Part shown: one piece after another, positions 1-7,891 of the stretch
Layout of the letters: every line of letters starts with the position of its first letter
Numbering within the stretch: the stretch's first letter is position 1
Origin: Mycobacteriales bacterium
GTDB taxonomy: Bacteria; Actinomycetota; Actinomycetes; JAFAQI01; DASSKL01
Reading direction: 5' to 3'
NCBI GenBank assembly: GCA_035690485.1
Contig: DASSKL010000080.1
Span: forward strand, 1-64,000
Length of the DNA: 64,000 bases
The notes under the pieces: generated by a model
The model's input: only the letters and a program-made list of their open reading frames with translations
Database searches by the model: none
What the model was told of the DNA's origin: nothing
Position numbers and translations under genes: made by a program

Positions 1-852
<852 letters not shown>

Positions 853-858
853 TGCTCC

Positions 859-864
859 AGACTA
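859..864 (-). promoter_or_regulatory. -10 box (TAGTCT) for leaderless ettA
   Basis: On the minus strand TAGTCT is followed by six bases and then the ettA ATG, the usual geometry of actinobacterial leaderless promoters. A GGAG lies inside the spacer but only 2 bases from the ATG, too close for a good ribosome binding site. Confidence 0.5.
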
Positions 865-890
865 CGGGCCTCGACCGCCCCCTCGGACGG

Positions 891-1340
891 TCACGCCGCC
901 TCGGTGGAGTAGCGCTGCTCCGGCACCGTTTCGGCGGCCGGTGCATCGGCCGGTGCGGCCACCGGCTGCGGCTGCGCGCGCTCCGGCTTGACCGGCTTGG
1001 CCGTGGCGAACGTGAGGTCGACCGACACGGAGTCGGCGTTGATGGACCAGTTGTCGCGCTCTGTGCCGTCCTTGCCCCGGTAGGTGTCCCGGTTGAGGCG
1101 GCCCACGACGACGACCCGGTCGCCGCGGGTGACGGACTCGTGAACGTGGTCGGCCAGCTGCCGCCAGCACGTCACGTCGAAGTACATCGTCGTCTCGTTC
1201 GACCAGGCGCCCGTGCCGCGGTCGAACCGCCGCGGCGTGGCGGCGATGCTGAAGTTGAGGACCGAGGACTGGTCACGGGTGAACCGCTTCACAGGCTCCT
1301 TGGTGATGTTGCCGGCCACGGTGATCCGCACGTCGTTCAT
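891..1340 (-). CDS. ssb: Single-stranded DNA-binding protein, SsbB-type
   Basis: A 149-residue OB-fold SSB that coats single-stranded DNA. The fold spans about residues 1-110 (MNDVRITVAGNITKEPV; FDVTCWRQLADHV; RGDRVVVVGRLNRDTYRGKDG) and is followed by a Pro/Ala-rich tail. The tail ends RYSTEAA and lacks the acidic DDDIPF-type tip that recruits replication partners in the main actinobacterial SSB. This is therefore probably the second paralogue (SsbB), linked in Streptomyces to chromosome segregation during sporulation. The ATG is preceded by GGAGG 6 bases upstream. It lies 38 bases past the ettA start on the same strand. Confidence 0.9.
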   Translation of the reverse strand: MNDVRITVAGNITKEPVKRFTRDQSSVLNFSIAATPRRFDRGTGAWSNETTMYFDVTCWRQLADHVHESVTRGDRVVVVGRLNRDTYRGKDGTERDNWSINADSVSVDLTFATAKPVKPERAQPQPVAAPADAPAAETVPEQRYSTEAA

Positions 1341-1475
1341 CGCTGCCTCCGCTGTGCTCCGGGTCGAGGCGGCCGGACCGCCGCCGCAACCGCAGCGTCG
1401 TACGCCGCAGAACGCCGCGACCAGGGCCGCGACAAGATCTGTGGGCAGCGCCCCGGCACCTACGATTGCCTGTGG

Positions 1476-1549
1476 GCGCCCGTAGCTCAGTCGGATAGAG
1501 CGGGGACCTTCTAAGTCCAGGGTCGCAGGTTCGAGTCCTGCCGGGCGCG
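1476..1549 (+). tRNA. tRNA-Arg (anticodon TCT)
   Basis: Cloverleaf: acceptor GCGCCCG (1476-1482) pairs with CGGGCGC (1542-1548), discriminator G, D-stem GCTC/GAGC, T-arm GCAGG-TTCGAGT-CCTGC. The anticodon loop CTTCTAA gives anticodon TCT. The top anticodon-stem pair is a G-A mismatch. CCA is not encoded. A TACGAT -10 box lies at 1461-1466. Confidence 0.95.
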
Positions 1550-1582
1550 CCCAGCCGACAGGCCCACGCGGCGCTTGACGGG

Positions 1583-1613
1583 TTGACTCCGGGGTAGGCG
1601 ACGCCCGTAAGGT
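1583..1613 (+). promoter_or_regulatory. Possible promoter for the radical SAM gene
   Basis: TTGACT at 1583-1588 and TAAGGT at 1608-1613 are separated by 19 bases, longer than the usual 17. It lies in the only gap between tRNA-Arg and the radical SAM gene. Weak call. Confidence 0.3.
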
Positions 1614-1649
1614 CGGTGTCCGAGACGAGTCCCGCCGAAGGCAGGTGAC

Positions 1650-3149
1650 ATGCGCGTTCTGCTCATCCACCCCAGCCCGCTGCTGTACTCCGAGCTCTAC
1701 ATCCGCCTGGAGCCGCTGGGGCTCGAGCGGGTGGGCACGGCGGCGCTCGCCGCCGGCCACGACGTACGCGCCATCGACCTGCAGACCCACTCGACGAGCG
1801 AGTTGATCGCCGAGCTCGGCAGCTTCCGCCCCGAAGCGGTCGGCTTCTGCGGCAACTACCTCGCCAACGTGCCCGAGGTGCTCGACCTCGCCGGCCTGGT
1901 CAAGCGCCTGACCGGCGCCTTCGTCTTCGTGGGCGGTCACTCCACGTCGTTCATCGCGAAGGACATCCTCGAGCAGGCGCACGGCACGGTCGACTGCGTC
2001 GTCCGCGGCGAGGGCGAGCGGATCACGCCGATGCTGCTGGAGGCGTGCCGCGACGGCGACGTGCACACCCTGCCCGGTGTCGTCACGCTCGAGGGGTCCG
2101 GCCCGGCACCGCTGATGATCGACACACTCGAGGAGTGCCCGCCGACCCGCAGCCTCACCAACCGGCGGCGCAAGTACTTCATCGGCACCCTCGACCCCTG
2201 CGCCTCCATCGAGTTCAGCCGCGGCTGCCCCTGGGACTGCTCCTTCTGCAGCGCCTGGACGTTCTACGGCCGCAGCTACCGCAAGGCCGACCCGGTCGCG
2301 GCCGCCGAGGAGCTCGCCGCGATCGAGGAACCCAACGTCTTCATGGTCGACGACGTGGCGTTCATCAAACCCGAGCACGGCGACGCGATCGCCAGCGAGG
2401 TCGAGCGCCGCAAGGTGCGCAAGGAGTACTACCTGGAGACCCGCAGCGACGTGCTGCTGCGCAACACCGAGGTGTTCGAGCGCTGGCGGCGGCTCGGGCT
2501 CAACTACATGTTCCTGGGCATGGAGGCGCTCGACGAGCAGGGCCTCGACCACTACCGCAAGCGCACGAACATCGACGAGAACATGCAGGCGCTCGAGGTG
2601 GCCCGCAAGATCGGGCTCACCGTCGCCATCAACCTCATCGTCGACCCGCAATGGGACGAGAAGCAGTTCCAGCTGGTGCGCGACTGGGCAATGTCGGTGC
2701 CGGAGATCGTGCACCTGACCGTGATGACGCCCTACCCGGGGACCGAGATCTGGCACACCGAGGCCCGCAAGCTGACGACGCGCGACTACCGGCTCTTCGA
2801 CATCCAGCACGCCGTGCTGCCCACGAAGCTGCCGCTGCCGCGGTTCTACGAGGAGCTGGTCAAGACGCAGGGCGTGATCGCCCGCAAGCACCTCGGGGTG
2901 GCGGCGGTGGCCAAGACGTTCGGCCTCATCGGCAACCGGTTGGTGCACGGCCAGACCAACTTCGTCCGGATGCTCTGGCGCTTCAACAAGGTCTACAACG
3001 CCCAGCGCCAGCTGCACGACCACGACCGGGTCAGCCGCTACGAGCTGCCGATCCCCCAGCACCGCGAGATCAAGCAGCGCGACCGGCGCGACCTCTACAT
3101 CCACACCCAGCCGATCCGTCGCCGCGAGGACACCGTCGAGGTCGGCTGA
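1650..3149 (+). CDS. hpnR: B12-binding radical SAM protein, likely hopanoid C-3 methylase HpnR
   Basis: A 499-residue enzyme with an N-terminal cobalamin-binding domain (about 1-140) and a radical SAM core. The cluster motif is C193-P-W-D-C197-S-F-C200 in SRGCPWDCSFCSAWTFYG. The segments IHPSPLLYSELYIRLEPLGLE, FCGNYLANVPEVLDLA and FVGGHSTSF resemble HpnR as I remember it. HpnR methylates hopanoids at C-3 using SAM and methylcobalamin, giving 3-methylhopanoids in the membrane. Length matches the family (about 500). No other hopanoid gene is in the window, so the substrate rests on family resemblance. Another class B radical SAM methylase is the alternative. Confidence 0.75.
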   Translation: MRVLLIHPSPLLYSELYIRLEPLGLERVGTAALAAGHDVRAIDLQTHSTSELIAELGSFRPEAVGFCGNYLANVPEVLDLAGLVKRLTGAFVFVGGHSTSFIAKDILEQAHGTVDCVVRGEGERITPMLLEACRDGDVHTLPGVVTLEGSGPAPLMIDTLEECPPTRSLTNRRRKYFIGTLDPCASIEFSRGCPWDCSFCSAWTFYGRSYRKADPVAAAEELAAIEEPNVFMVDDVAFIKPEHGDAIASEVERRKVRKEYYLETRSDVLLRNTEVFERWRRLGLNYMFLGMEALDEQGLDHYRKRTNIDENMQALEVARKIGLTVAINLIVDPQWDEKQFQLVRDWAMSVPEIVHLTVMTPYPGTEIWHTEARKLTTRDYRLFDIQHAVLPTKLPLPRFYEELVKTQGVIARKHLGVAAVAKTFGLIGNRLVHGQTNFVRMLWRFNKVYNAQRQLHDHDRVSRYELPIPQHREIKQRDRRDLYIHTQPIRRREDTVEVG

Positions 3150-3184
3150 CCCGTACGTCCCACCATCGCGAACCCTCGGCACCG

Positions 3185-3190
3185 TAGTCT
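3185..3190 (+). promoter_or_regulatory. -10 box (TAGTCT) for leaderless orn
   Basis: TAGTCT is followed by seven bases and then the GTG start of oligoribonuclease. No Shine-Dalgarno sequence is visible, so a leaderless transcript is likely. Confidence 0.5.
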
Positions 3191-3197
3191 GTGCGCC

Positions 3198-3815
3198 GTG
3201 TCCGAGGTCCTGGTCTGGGTCGACTGCGAGATGACCGGGCTCGACCTCACCCGCGACGCGCTGGTCGAGGTGGCCGTCCTGGTCACCGACTCCGAGCTCA
3301 CGATCCTCGACGAGCAGGGTCTCGACCTGGTGCTGACGGCTCCGCAGGAGACGCTCGACGGGATGGAGCAGGTCGTCCGCGACATGCACACCCAGTCGGG
3401 GCTGCTCACCGAGATCGCCACTGCCACCACCACGGTCGAGGAGGCGCAGCAGCAGGTCCTCGACTATGTACGCCGCTTCGCCCCGGAGCCCCGCAAGGCG
3501 CCGCTCTGCGGCAACTCGGTCGCGACCGACCGAGGCTTCCTGGCGCGCGACATGCCGGAGTTCGACGCCTGGCTGCACTACCGGATCGTCGACGTGTCGA
3601 GCATCAAGGAGCTGTGCCGCCGCTGGTACCCCCGCGTCTACTTCAGCGCGCCGGCGAAGAACGGCGGGCACCGCGCGCTCGCGGACATCAGCGAGTCGAT
3701 CCGGGAGCTGCGCTACTACCGCTCGACGGTGTTCGTCCCGGGTCCCGGTCCCGACACGCCGACGGCTCGCGCGGCGGCCGAAGCCGTCTCCGGCACGAGC
3801 CCCGCGAGCGGCTGA
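3198..3815 (+). CDS. orn: Oligoribonuclease (DEDDh 3'-5' exonuclease)
   Basis: A 205-residue enzyme that degrades 2-5 nt RNAs, including pGpG from cyclic di-GMP breakdown, to mononucleotides. The DEDDh metal and catalytic residues are visible: D9 and E11 in WVDCEMTGLDL, Asp in GNSVATDRGFL, and His/Asp in GGHRALADI. It has a roughly 20-residue Pro/Ala tail beyond the usual core, common in actinobacteria. The GTG start directly follows a TAGTCT box, with no ribosome binding site. tRNA-His follows downstream on the same strand. The cyclic di-GMP link fits the GGDEF protein at 35.3 kb, but that is only an inference. Confidence 0.95.
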   Translation: MSEVLVWVDCEMTGLDLTRDALVEVAVLVTDSELTILDEQGLDLVLTAPQETLDGMEQVVRDMHTQSGLLTEIATATTTVEEAQQQVLDYVRRFAPEPRKAPLCGNSVATDRGFLARDMPEFDAWLHYRIVDVSSIKELCRRWYPRVYFSAPAKNGGHRALADISESIRELRYYRSTVFVPGPGPDTPTARAAAEAVSGTSPASG

Positions 3816-3884
3816 ATCCCGCGCGGGCAGGCGCTCCCAGGCCGGTACACTGATCGGGCCGCGCGGCGCGTTCGCGGCGGCGAT

Positions 3885-3958
3885 GGTGGGTGTAGCTCAG
3901 CTGGTAGAGCACCGGGTTGTGGTCCCGGGTGTCGCGGGTTCAAGTCCCGTCACTCACC
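3885..3958 (+). tRNA. tRNA-His (anticodon GTG)
   Basis: The acceptor GTGGGTG (3886-3892) pairs with CACTCAC (3951-3957). The extra G-1 at 3885 and C73 at 3958 are diagnostic of tRNA-His. The anticodon loop TTGTGGT gives GTG, and the T-arm is CGGG-TTCAAGT-CCCG. CCA is not encoded. A TACACT -10 box lies at 3846-3851. Confidence 0.96.
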
Positions 3959-4031
3959 CCAACGCGTCACGTGGCGGCACTGAGCGCAGGCGGGGGCCGG
4001 ACAAGACGTCAACTGCGGACCCCGACCGCGA

Positions 4032-5636
4032 TCAGCCCCTGCCGCTCGGACACCAGGGGTTGGCCGGCGCACCGGCGCAGGGGTCGGGCATCGACGGCAG
4101 CGTCGCCGACTGCGGGTCGGTGAGCGAGCGCGCGCCCGGAAGCGGGTGCATGACGACCTTCGACCGGCGCGGGTAGTTGGAGCCCGGCAGGCAGGCGCTG
4201 CTGCCCTGGACGGGACCGATGGCGATGGACGCCGAGTCACACGCGACCTCGTCGGCGAACAGCGCGTTCGCGTCGGGCAGCGTGGTCTGCCCGGTGCACT
4301 CCGGGTAGAGCGACTCCAACATCGGCGGCGAGGTGGTCAGCCCGGCGGGATCGGTATTGGCCCCGAAACAACTCGGCGGGTTGGGCTCGGTGCTCACCGC
4401 GCCGATGTCGCCGTTGGTCGGGTTGCCGAAGCCGCCGTTGTGCGTGAACGCGTTGTGGAAGACGGCGTTGCCGTAGTCGTCGTACAGGCAGACCGCCGGG
4501 GTCGAGGTGCCGCCGGTGCACGGCGGTCCGCTGTCGGGGAACGGCACCACGATGACGCCCCAGGCGTCGTTGTTGGCGAAGACGTTGTCCATCACGGTGT
4601 CGTTGCGCGCCCCGGACAGCGACAGGCCGGTGCCCAAAGGCCCGGCAGCCGCCAGGCCCGACCCCGGCACGTTGGGGTCGTTGTTGTCGTGCACGTAGTT
4701 GTGCATGAACACCCAGCAGGAGTGGGTGTGCGTGATCGGGCTGATGGCCCCGTTGGGGCACGAACCGTCCTGCGGCGGCGGGTTGTCGCCGTTTTGGCTG
4801 TTGGTGTCGAAGCCGTCCTCGTTGTGGTCGAACTCGGAGTTCTCCACGACCAGTCGCCCACCGGAGTTGGAGCCGGAGTAGCCGAGCGCGTTGTACTCCG
4901 CCCATGCGTGGTTGACGGTCTGGTCGCACACCTGCTGGCAGGCACCGATGTAGTAGCCGGAGTCGCTGAAGTTGCTGGCGTAACCCTGATCGAAGCTGCC
5001 GCCGGACCAGTCGCTGGAGAAGATGCCGTACTGCGCAGCCGTCGACTCGTCGGCGAAGTAGGTCGACGTGGTGGTCAGGTAGTTGCCCCAGAACCCGTGC
5101 CCGCCGATCTTGGCGCTGTCCTCGCCGCCGTTCCACCAGACCTCGTTACCGGTGCTGCCGTCGTGACCGGCGCCGCCCTGGAAGTTGCAGACCGTGAGGT
5201 TCTCGACCCAGACGTTGTCGGCCTTCCAGACCATGACGCCGTCGAGCCCCGCCCCCTTGCCCTGCTCCAGCGGACCGGCGTTCTGGTCCTGGGCGCGCGT
5301 GCTGCACGTGGGCCCTGACTTCGTCCCGTCCACGATGACGGTGTCGCGGTTCATGCCGCGCAGATGGATGAGCGGCTTCGTGATGAGTACGCCGGCCGGC
5401 GGGCCGCCTGCGGGAGAGCTGGACGTCCGGGTCTTGTAGTCGCCGGGTGCGACGAGCACCCAGTCGCCCGGTTGCGCCGCGTTGACGGCAGCCTGGATCG
5501 AGCTGTACTGACCGTGGATTCCCTTGTAGGTCCCCACCCGCAGCACCTGCGGGTGGTGGCCGGAGACGGCGATGGCCGGGGTGGCCAGGGCAGCGAGCAG
5601 GGCAGTGGCGGCCGCACCGGCCAACGGCTTGTTCAT
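4032..5636 (-). CDS. Secreted right-handed parallel beta-helix protein
   Basis: A 534-residue protein with a signal peptide (MNKP plus a hydrophobic Ala/Leu run, cleavage near residue 23). The start of a pectate-lyase-like fold follows: YSSIQAAVNAAQPGDWVLVAPG, the usual opening coil. Asn/Asp/Gly-rich coils follow (VWVENLTVCNF, GRLVVENSEFDHNEDGFD, NDTVMDNVFANNDAWGVIV). Several Cys pairs suggest disulfides outside the cell. NosD/DUF1565-like proteins share this fold, but no catalytic motif is clear to me, so the substrate is unknown. It is a single gene between tRNA-His and the aldo/keto reductase. Confidence 0.85.
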   Translation of the reverse strand: MNKPLAGAAATALLAALATPAIAVSGHHPQVLRVGTYKGIHGQYSSIQAAVNAAQPGDWVLVAPGDYKTRTSSSPAGGPPAGVLITKPLIHLRGMNRDTVIVDGTKSGPTCSTRAQDQNAGPLEQGKGAGLDGVMVWKADNVWVENLTVCNFQGGAGHDGSTGNEVWWNGGEDSAKIGGHGFWGNYLTTTSTYFADESTAAQYGIFSSDWSGGSFDQGYASNFSDSGYYIGACQQVCDQTVNHAWAEYNALGYSGSNSGGRLVVENSEFDHNEDGFDTNSQNGDNPPPQDGSCPNGAISPITHTHSCWVFMHNYVHDNNDPNVPGSGLAAAGPLGTGLSLSGARNDTVMDNVFANNDAWGVIVVPFPDSGPPCTGGTSTPAVCLYDDYGNAVFHNAFTHNGGFGNPTNGDIGAVSTEPNPPSCFGANTDPAGLTTSPPMLESLYPECTGQTTLPDANALFADEVACDSASIAIGPVQGSSACLPGSNYPRRSKVVMHPLPGARSLTDPQSATLPSMPDPCAGAPANPWCPSGRG

Positions 5637-5819
5637 GATGCGCGCATTGCATCGCTCCCCGACCGGCCGGACAAGAGAGGTTGCGGGGCTGCCGCGTCCG
5701 TGCCTGTCGTCCGGGTCGGCGGCTCCCCCACTCCTACCCCGACCTGCGTGAGAGCGGAGTTCCGGTCGGGTGGGACGCCGTGAAACGGTAGGGGCCAGGC
5801 ACTATCGAGGGGAACAGCC

Positions 5820-6797
5820 GTGGACTACGTGAAGTTCGGCCGCACCGGCATGGACGTCTCGCGCATCTGCCTGGGGTGCATGAGCTACGGCGTCCCCGAG
5901 CGCGGCGGCCACCCGTGGTCGCTCGACGAGGAGCGGTCGCGACCGTTCATCCAGCGGGCGCTCGAGCTCGGCATCAACTTCTTCGACACGGCGAACGTCT
6001 ACTCCGACGGCACCAGCGAGGAGATCGTCGGCCGCGCGCTGAAGGACTTCGCCAACCGCGACGAGATCGTCATCGCCACGAAGGTGCACGGCGTCATGCG
6101 CCAGGGCCCCAACGGCTGGGGCTTGTCGCGCAAGAACATCATGGCCGAGATCGACCACAGTCTGCGCCGGCTCGGCACCGACTACGTCGACCTCTACCAG
6201 ATCCACCGGTGGGACCGGCGTACGCCGATCGAGGAGACCGTCGAGGCGCTGCACGACGTCGTGAAGGCGGGCAAGGCCCGCTACGTCGGCGCCTCGTCGA
6301 TGTGGGCATGGCAGTTCAGCAAGTCGTTGCACGTCGCGGAGCTGAACGGCTGGACGAAGTTCGTCTCGATGCAGAACCACTACAACCTGCTCAACCGTGA
6401 GGAGGAGCGGGAGATGCTGCCGCTGTGCGCCGACCAGGGCATCGCGGTCATCCCCTGGAGCCCGCTGGCCCGGGGCCGGCTCACCCGAGACTGGGACGAG
6501 ACGACCGAGCGGTCGCAGACCGACGAGTTCGGCAAGTCGCTCTACGACACCACCGGCGACGATCGGGTCATCGTCGAGCGAGTGGCGCAGGTGGCGAAGG
6601 AGCGCGGCGTGCCGCGGGCGCAGGTCGCGCTCGCGTGGATGCTGTCGAAGAAGGTCGTCACCGCACCGATCATCGGCGCAACCAAGCCGCACCACCTCGA
6701 CGACGCGGTCGCGGCGGTCGACCTGAAGCTCACCGACGACGAGATCGCGACGCTGGAAGAGCCCTACCACCCGCACCCGGTGATGGGCTTCCGGTAG
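5820..6797 (+). CDS. Aldo/keto reductase, Tas/YajO-like
   Basis: A 325-residue NADPH-dependent oxidoreductase with a (beta/alpha)8 barrel. The catalytic tetrad is visible as Asp in FFDTANVYSDG, Tyr in the same segment, Lys in IVIATKVHG and His in LYQIHRWD. The C-terminal cofactor loop PIIGATKPHHLDDAV is also present. The GTG start is preceded by GAGGGG. Its 3' end overlaps the convergent TerC gene by 68 bases. The substrate cannot be inferred; relatives reduce small aldehydes and ketones. Confidence 0.93.
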   Translation: MDYVKFGRTGMDVSRICLGCMSYGVPERGGHPWSLDEERSRPFIQRALELGINFFDTANVYSDGTSEEIVGRALKDFANRDEIVIATKVHGVMRQGPNGWGLSRKNIMAEIDHSLRRLGTDYVDLYQIHRWDRRTPIEETVEALHDVVKAGKARYVGASSMWAWQFSKSLHVAELNGWTKFVSMQNHYNLLNREEEREMLPLCADQGIAVIPWSPLARGRLTRDWDETTERSQTDEFGKSLYDTTGDDRVIVERVAQVAKERGVPRAQVALAWMLSKKVVTAPIIGATKPHHLDDAVAAVDLKLTDDEIATLEEPYHPHPVMGFR

Positions 6798-7734
6798 CAG
6801 CGGTGCGGGTGCGCCGCAGGCTCGCCACGGTCGCCGTCGCGAGGATCAGCACGATGACGACGAGCGACATCCACGTCGGGATGTCGGGGACCGACGCCCC
6901 CGACTCGTGCGCCGCGTGCAGCACCAGCTTGCCGCCGATGAACGCCAGGATCGCGGCCAGGCCGAACCGCAGGTAGACCAGCCGGTCCAGCAGCCCGGCG
7001 AGCAGGAAGTAGAGCTGGCGCAGCCCCATCAGCGCGAACGCGTTGGCGGTCAGCACGAGGTAGGGCTCCTGGGTCAGCCCGTAGATGGCCGGGATCGAGT
7101 CGAGGGCGAACAGCACGTCGGTGAGCCCGATGGCCACCATGACCAGCGCGAGCGGTGTCGCCAGCCGCCGCCCGTCACGAACGGTCGTCAGCCGCGCGCC
7201 GTCGTAGTCGCTGGTCGTCGGCACCAGCCGGGCGACCAGCCGGTAGGCCGGGTTGCGGGTGGGGTCGGGTTCCTTCTCGCCGCCGCGCAGCAGCTGCACC
7301 GCGGTGACGATCAGGACCGCGCCGAAGGCGTAGAACGTCGCGCTGAACGCGTCAAGCGCCGCCGCACCGGCCGCGATGAAGCCGGCGCGCAGGACCAGTG
7401 CGGTGACGATCCCGACGAGCAGCACCCGCTGCCGATAGGCCGGCGGTACGCCGAACGACGTGAGGATCAGCGCGAAGACGAACAGGTTGTCGACGGACAG
7501 GCTGTACTCCGTGAGCCAGCCGGCAGTGAACTCGCCGGTCCACCGCCAGCCCGCGACGAACCCCAGGCCGACCGCGAACGCGACGGCGAGGCCCACGTAG
7601 ACGCCGACCCAGACGGTGGCCTCGCGCATCGAGGGCACGTGGGGCCGGCGCACGCTCAGCGCCACGTCGAGACTCACGACCGCCGCGAATCCGGCGACGG
7701 TCAGAGCCCAGACCCAGATCGGGATGTCGAGCAC
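6730..7734 (-). CDS. TerC/Alx-family integral membrane protein, riboswitch-controlled
   Basis: A 334-residue membrane protein with about eight or nine transmembrane helices. Family motifs include EYSLSVDNLFVFALI (conserved Asp-Asn in a helix), GLTDVLFALDSIPAIYG, NAFALMGLRQLYFLL and YLRFGLAAILAFIGGKL. TerC/Alx/MeeF proteins export Mn2+, often during secretion of Mn-loaded exoproteins. The GTG start at 7734 is chosen because AAGGAG ends 6 bases upstream and that ribosome binding site is part of the riboswitch hairpin. The Arg/Ser-rich C-terminal tail overlaps the aldo/keto reductase in antisense. The Mn role is inferred from family and riboswitch. Confidence 0.93.
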   Translation of the reverse strand: MLDIPIWVWALTVAGFAAVVSLDVALSVRRPHVPSMREATVWVGVYVGLAVAFAVGLGFVAGWRWTGEFTAGWLTEYSLSVDNLFVFALILTSFGVPPAYRQRVLLVGIVTALVLRAGFIAAGAAALDAFSATFYAFGAVLIVTAVQLLRGGEKEPDPTRNPAYRLVARLVPTTSDYDGARLTTVRDGRRLATPLALVMVAIGLTDVLFALDSIPAIYGLTQEPYLVLTANAFALMGLRQLYFLLAGLLDRLVYLRFGLAAILAFIGGKLVLHAAHESGASVPDIPTWMSLVVIVLILATATVASLRRTRTAATGSPSPGAGGRALPASRSRRR

Positions 7735-7740
7735 GAGCGG

Positions 7741-7861
7741 CTCCTTCGGCAGCGACGGCTGCCGAAGGTCTCTCCCACCGCAGGGCGGCCGTGGCACCGG
7801 GCCCCGCGTCGGGCTGCGGGGCCGTACTGACGATGCCGCGTGGAGGGGTACTCCCCTTCGG
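7741..7861 (-). promoter_or_regulatory. yybP-ykoY (Mn2+-sensing) riboswitch with SD-sequestering hairpin
   Basis: Minus-strand landmarks of this class are present. P1 is CCGAAGG (7861-7855) with CCTTCGG (7768-7762), loop L1 is GGGGAGTA, L3 is CATCGTCAGTACG, and AGAGACC precedes the 3' P1 strand. The 3' P1 strand also starts a perfect 11-bp hairpin, CCTTCGGCAGC-CGTC-GCTGCCGAAGG, whose 3' arm contains the AAGGAG ribosome binding site. Ligand binding would stabilise P1, break the hairpin and free the site: translational ON control by Mn2+. The element is known; this expression platform is read from the sequence. Confidence 0.88.
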
Positions 7862-7891
7862 ACTGACTCCAGAATAGCCGAGCAGTGGTCG

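Noticed and set aside
891-3671. Very long minus-strand open frame overlapping ssb, hpnR and orn
   Set aside because: Only its 3' end (the SSB) is protein-like. The rest is antisense to recognisable plus-strand genes and has the Val/Asp/Leu/Arg-rich composition of a GC-rich shadow frame.
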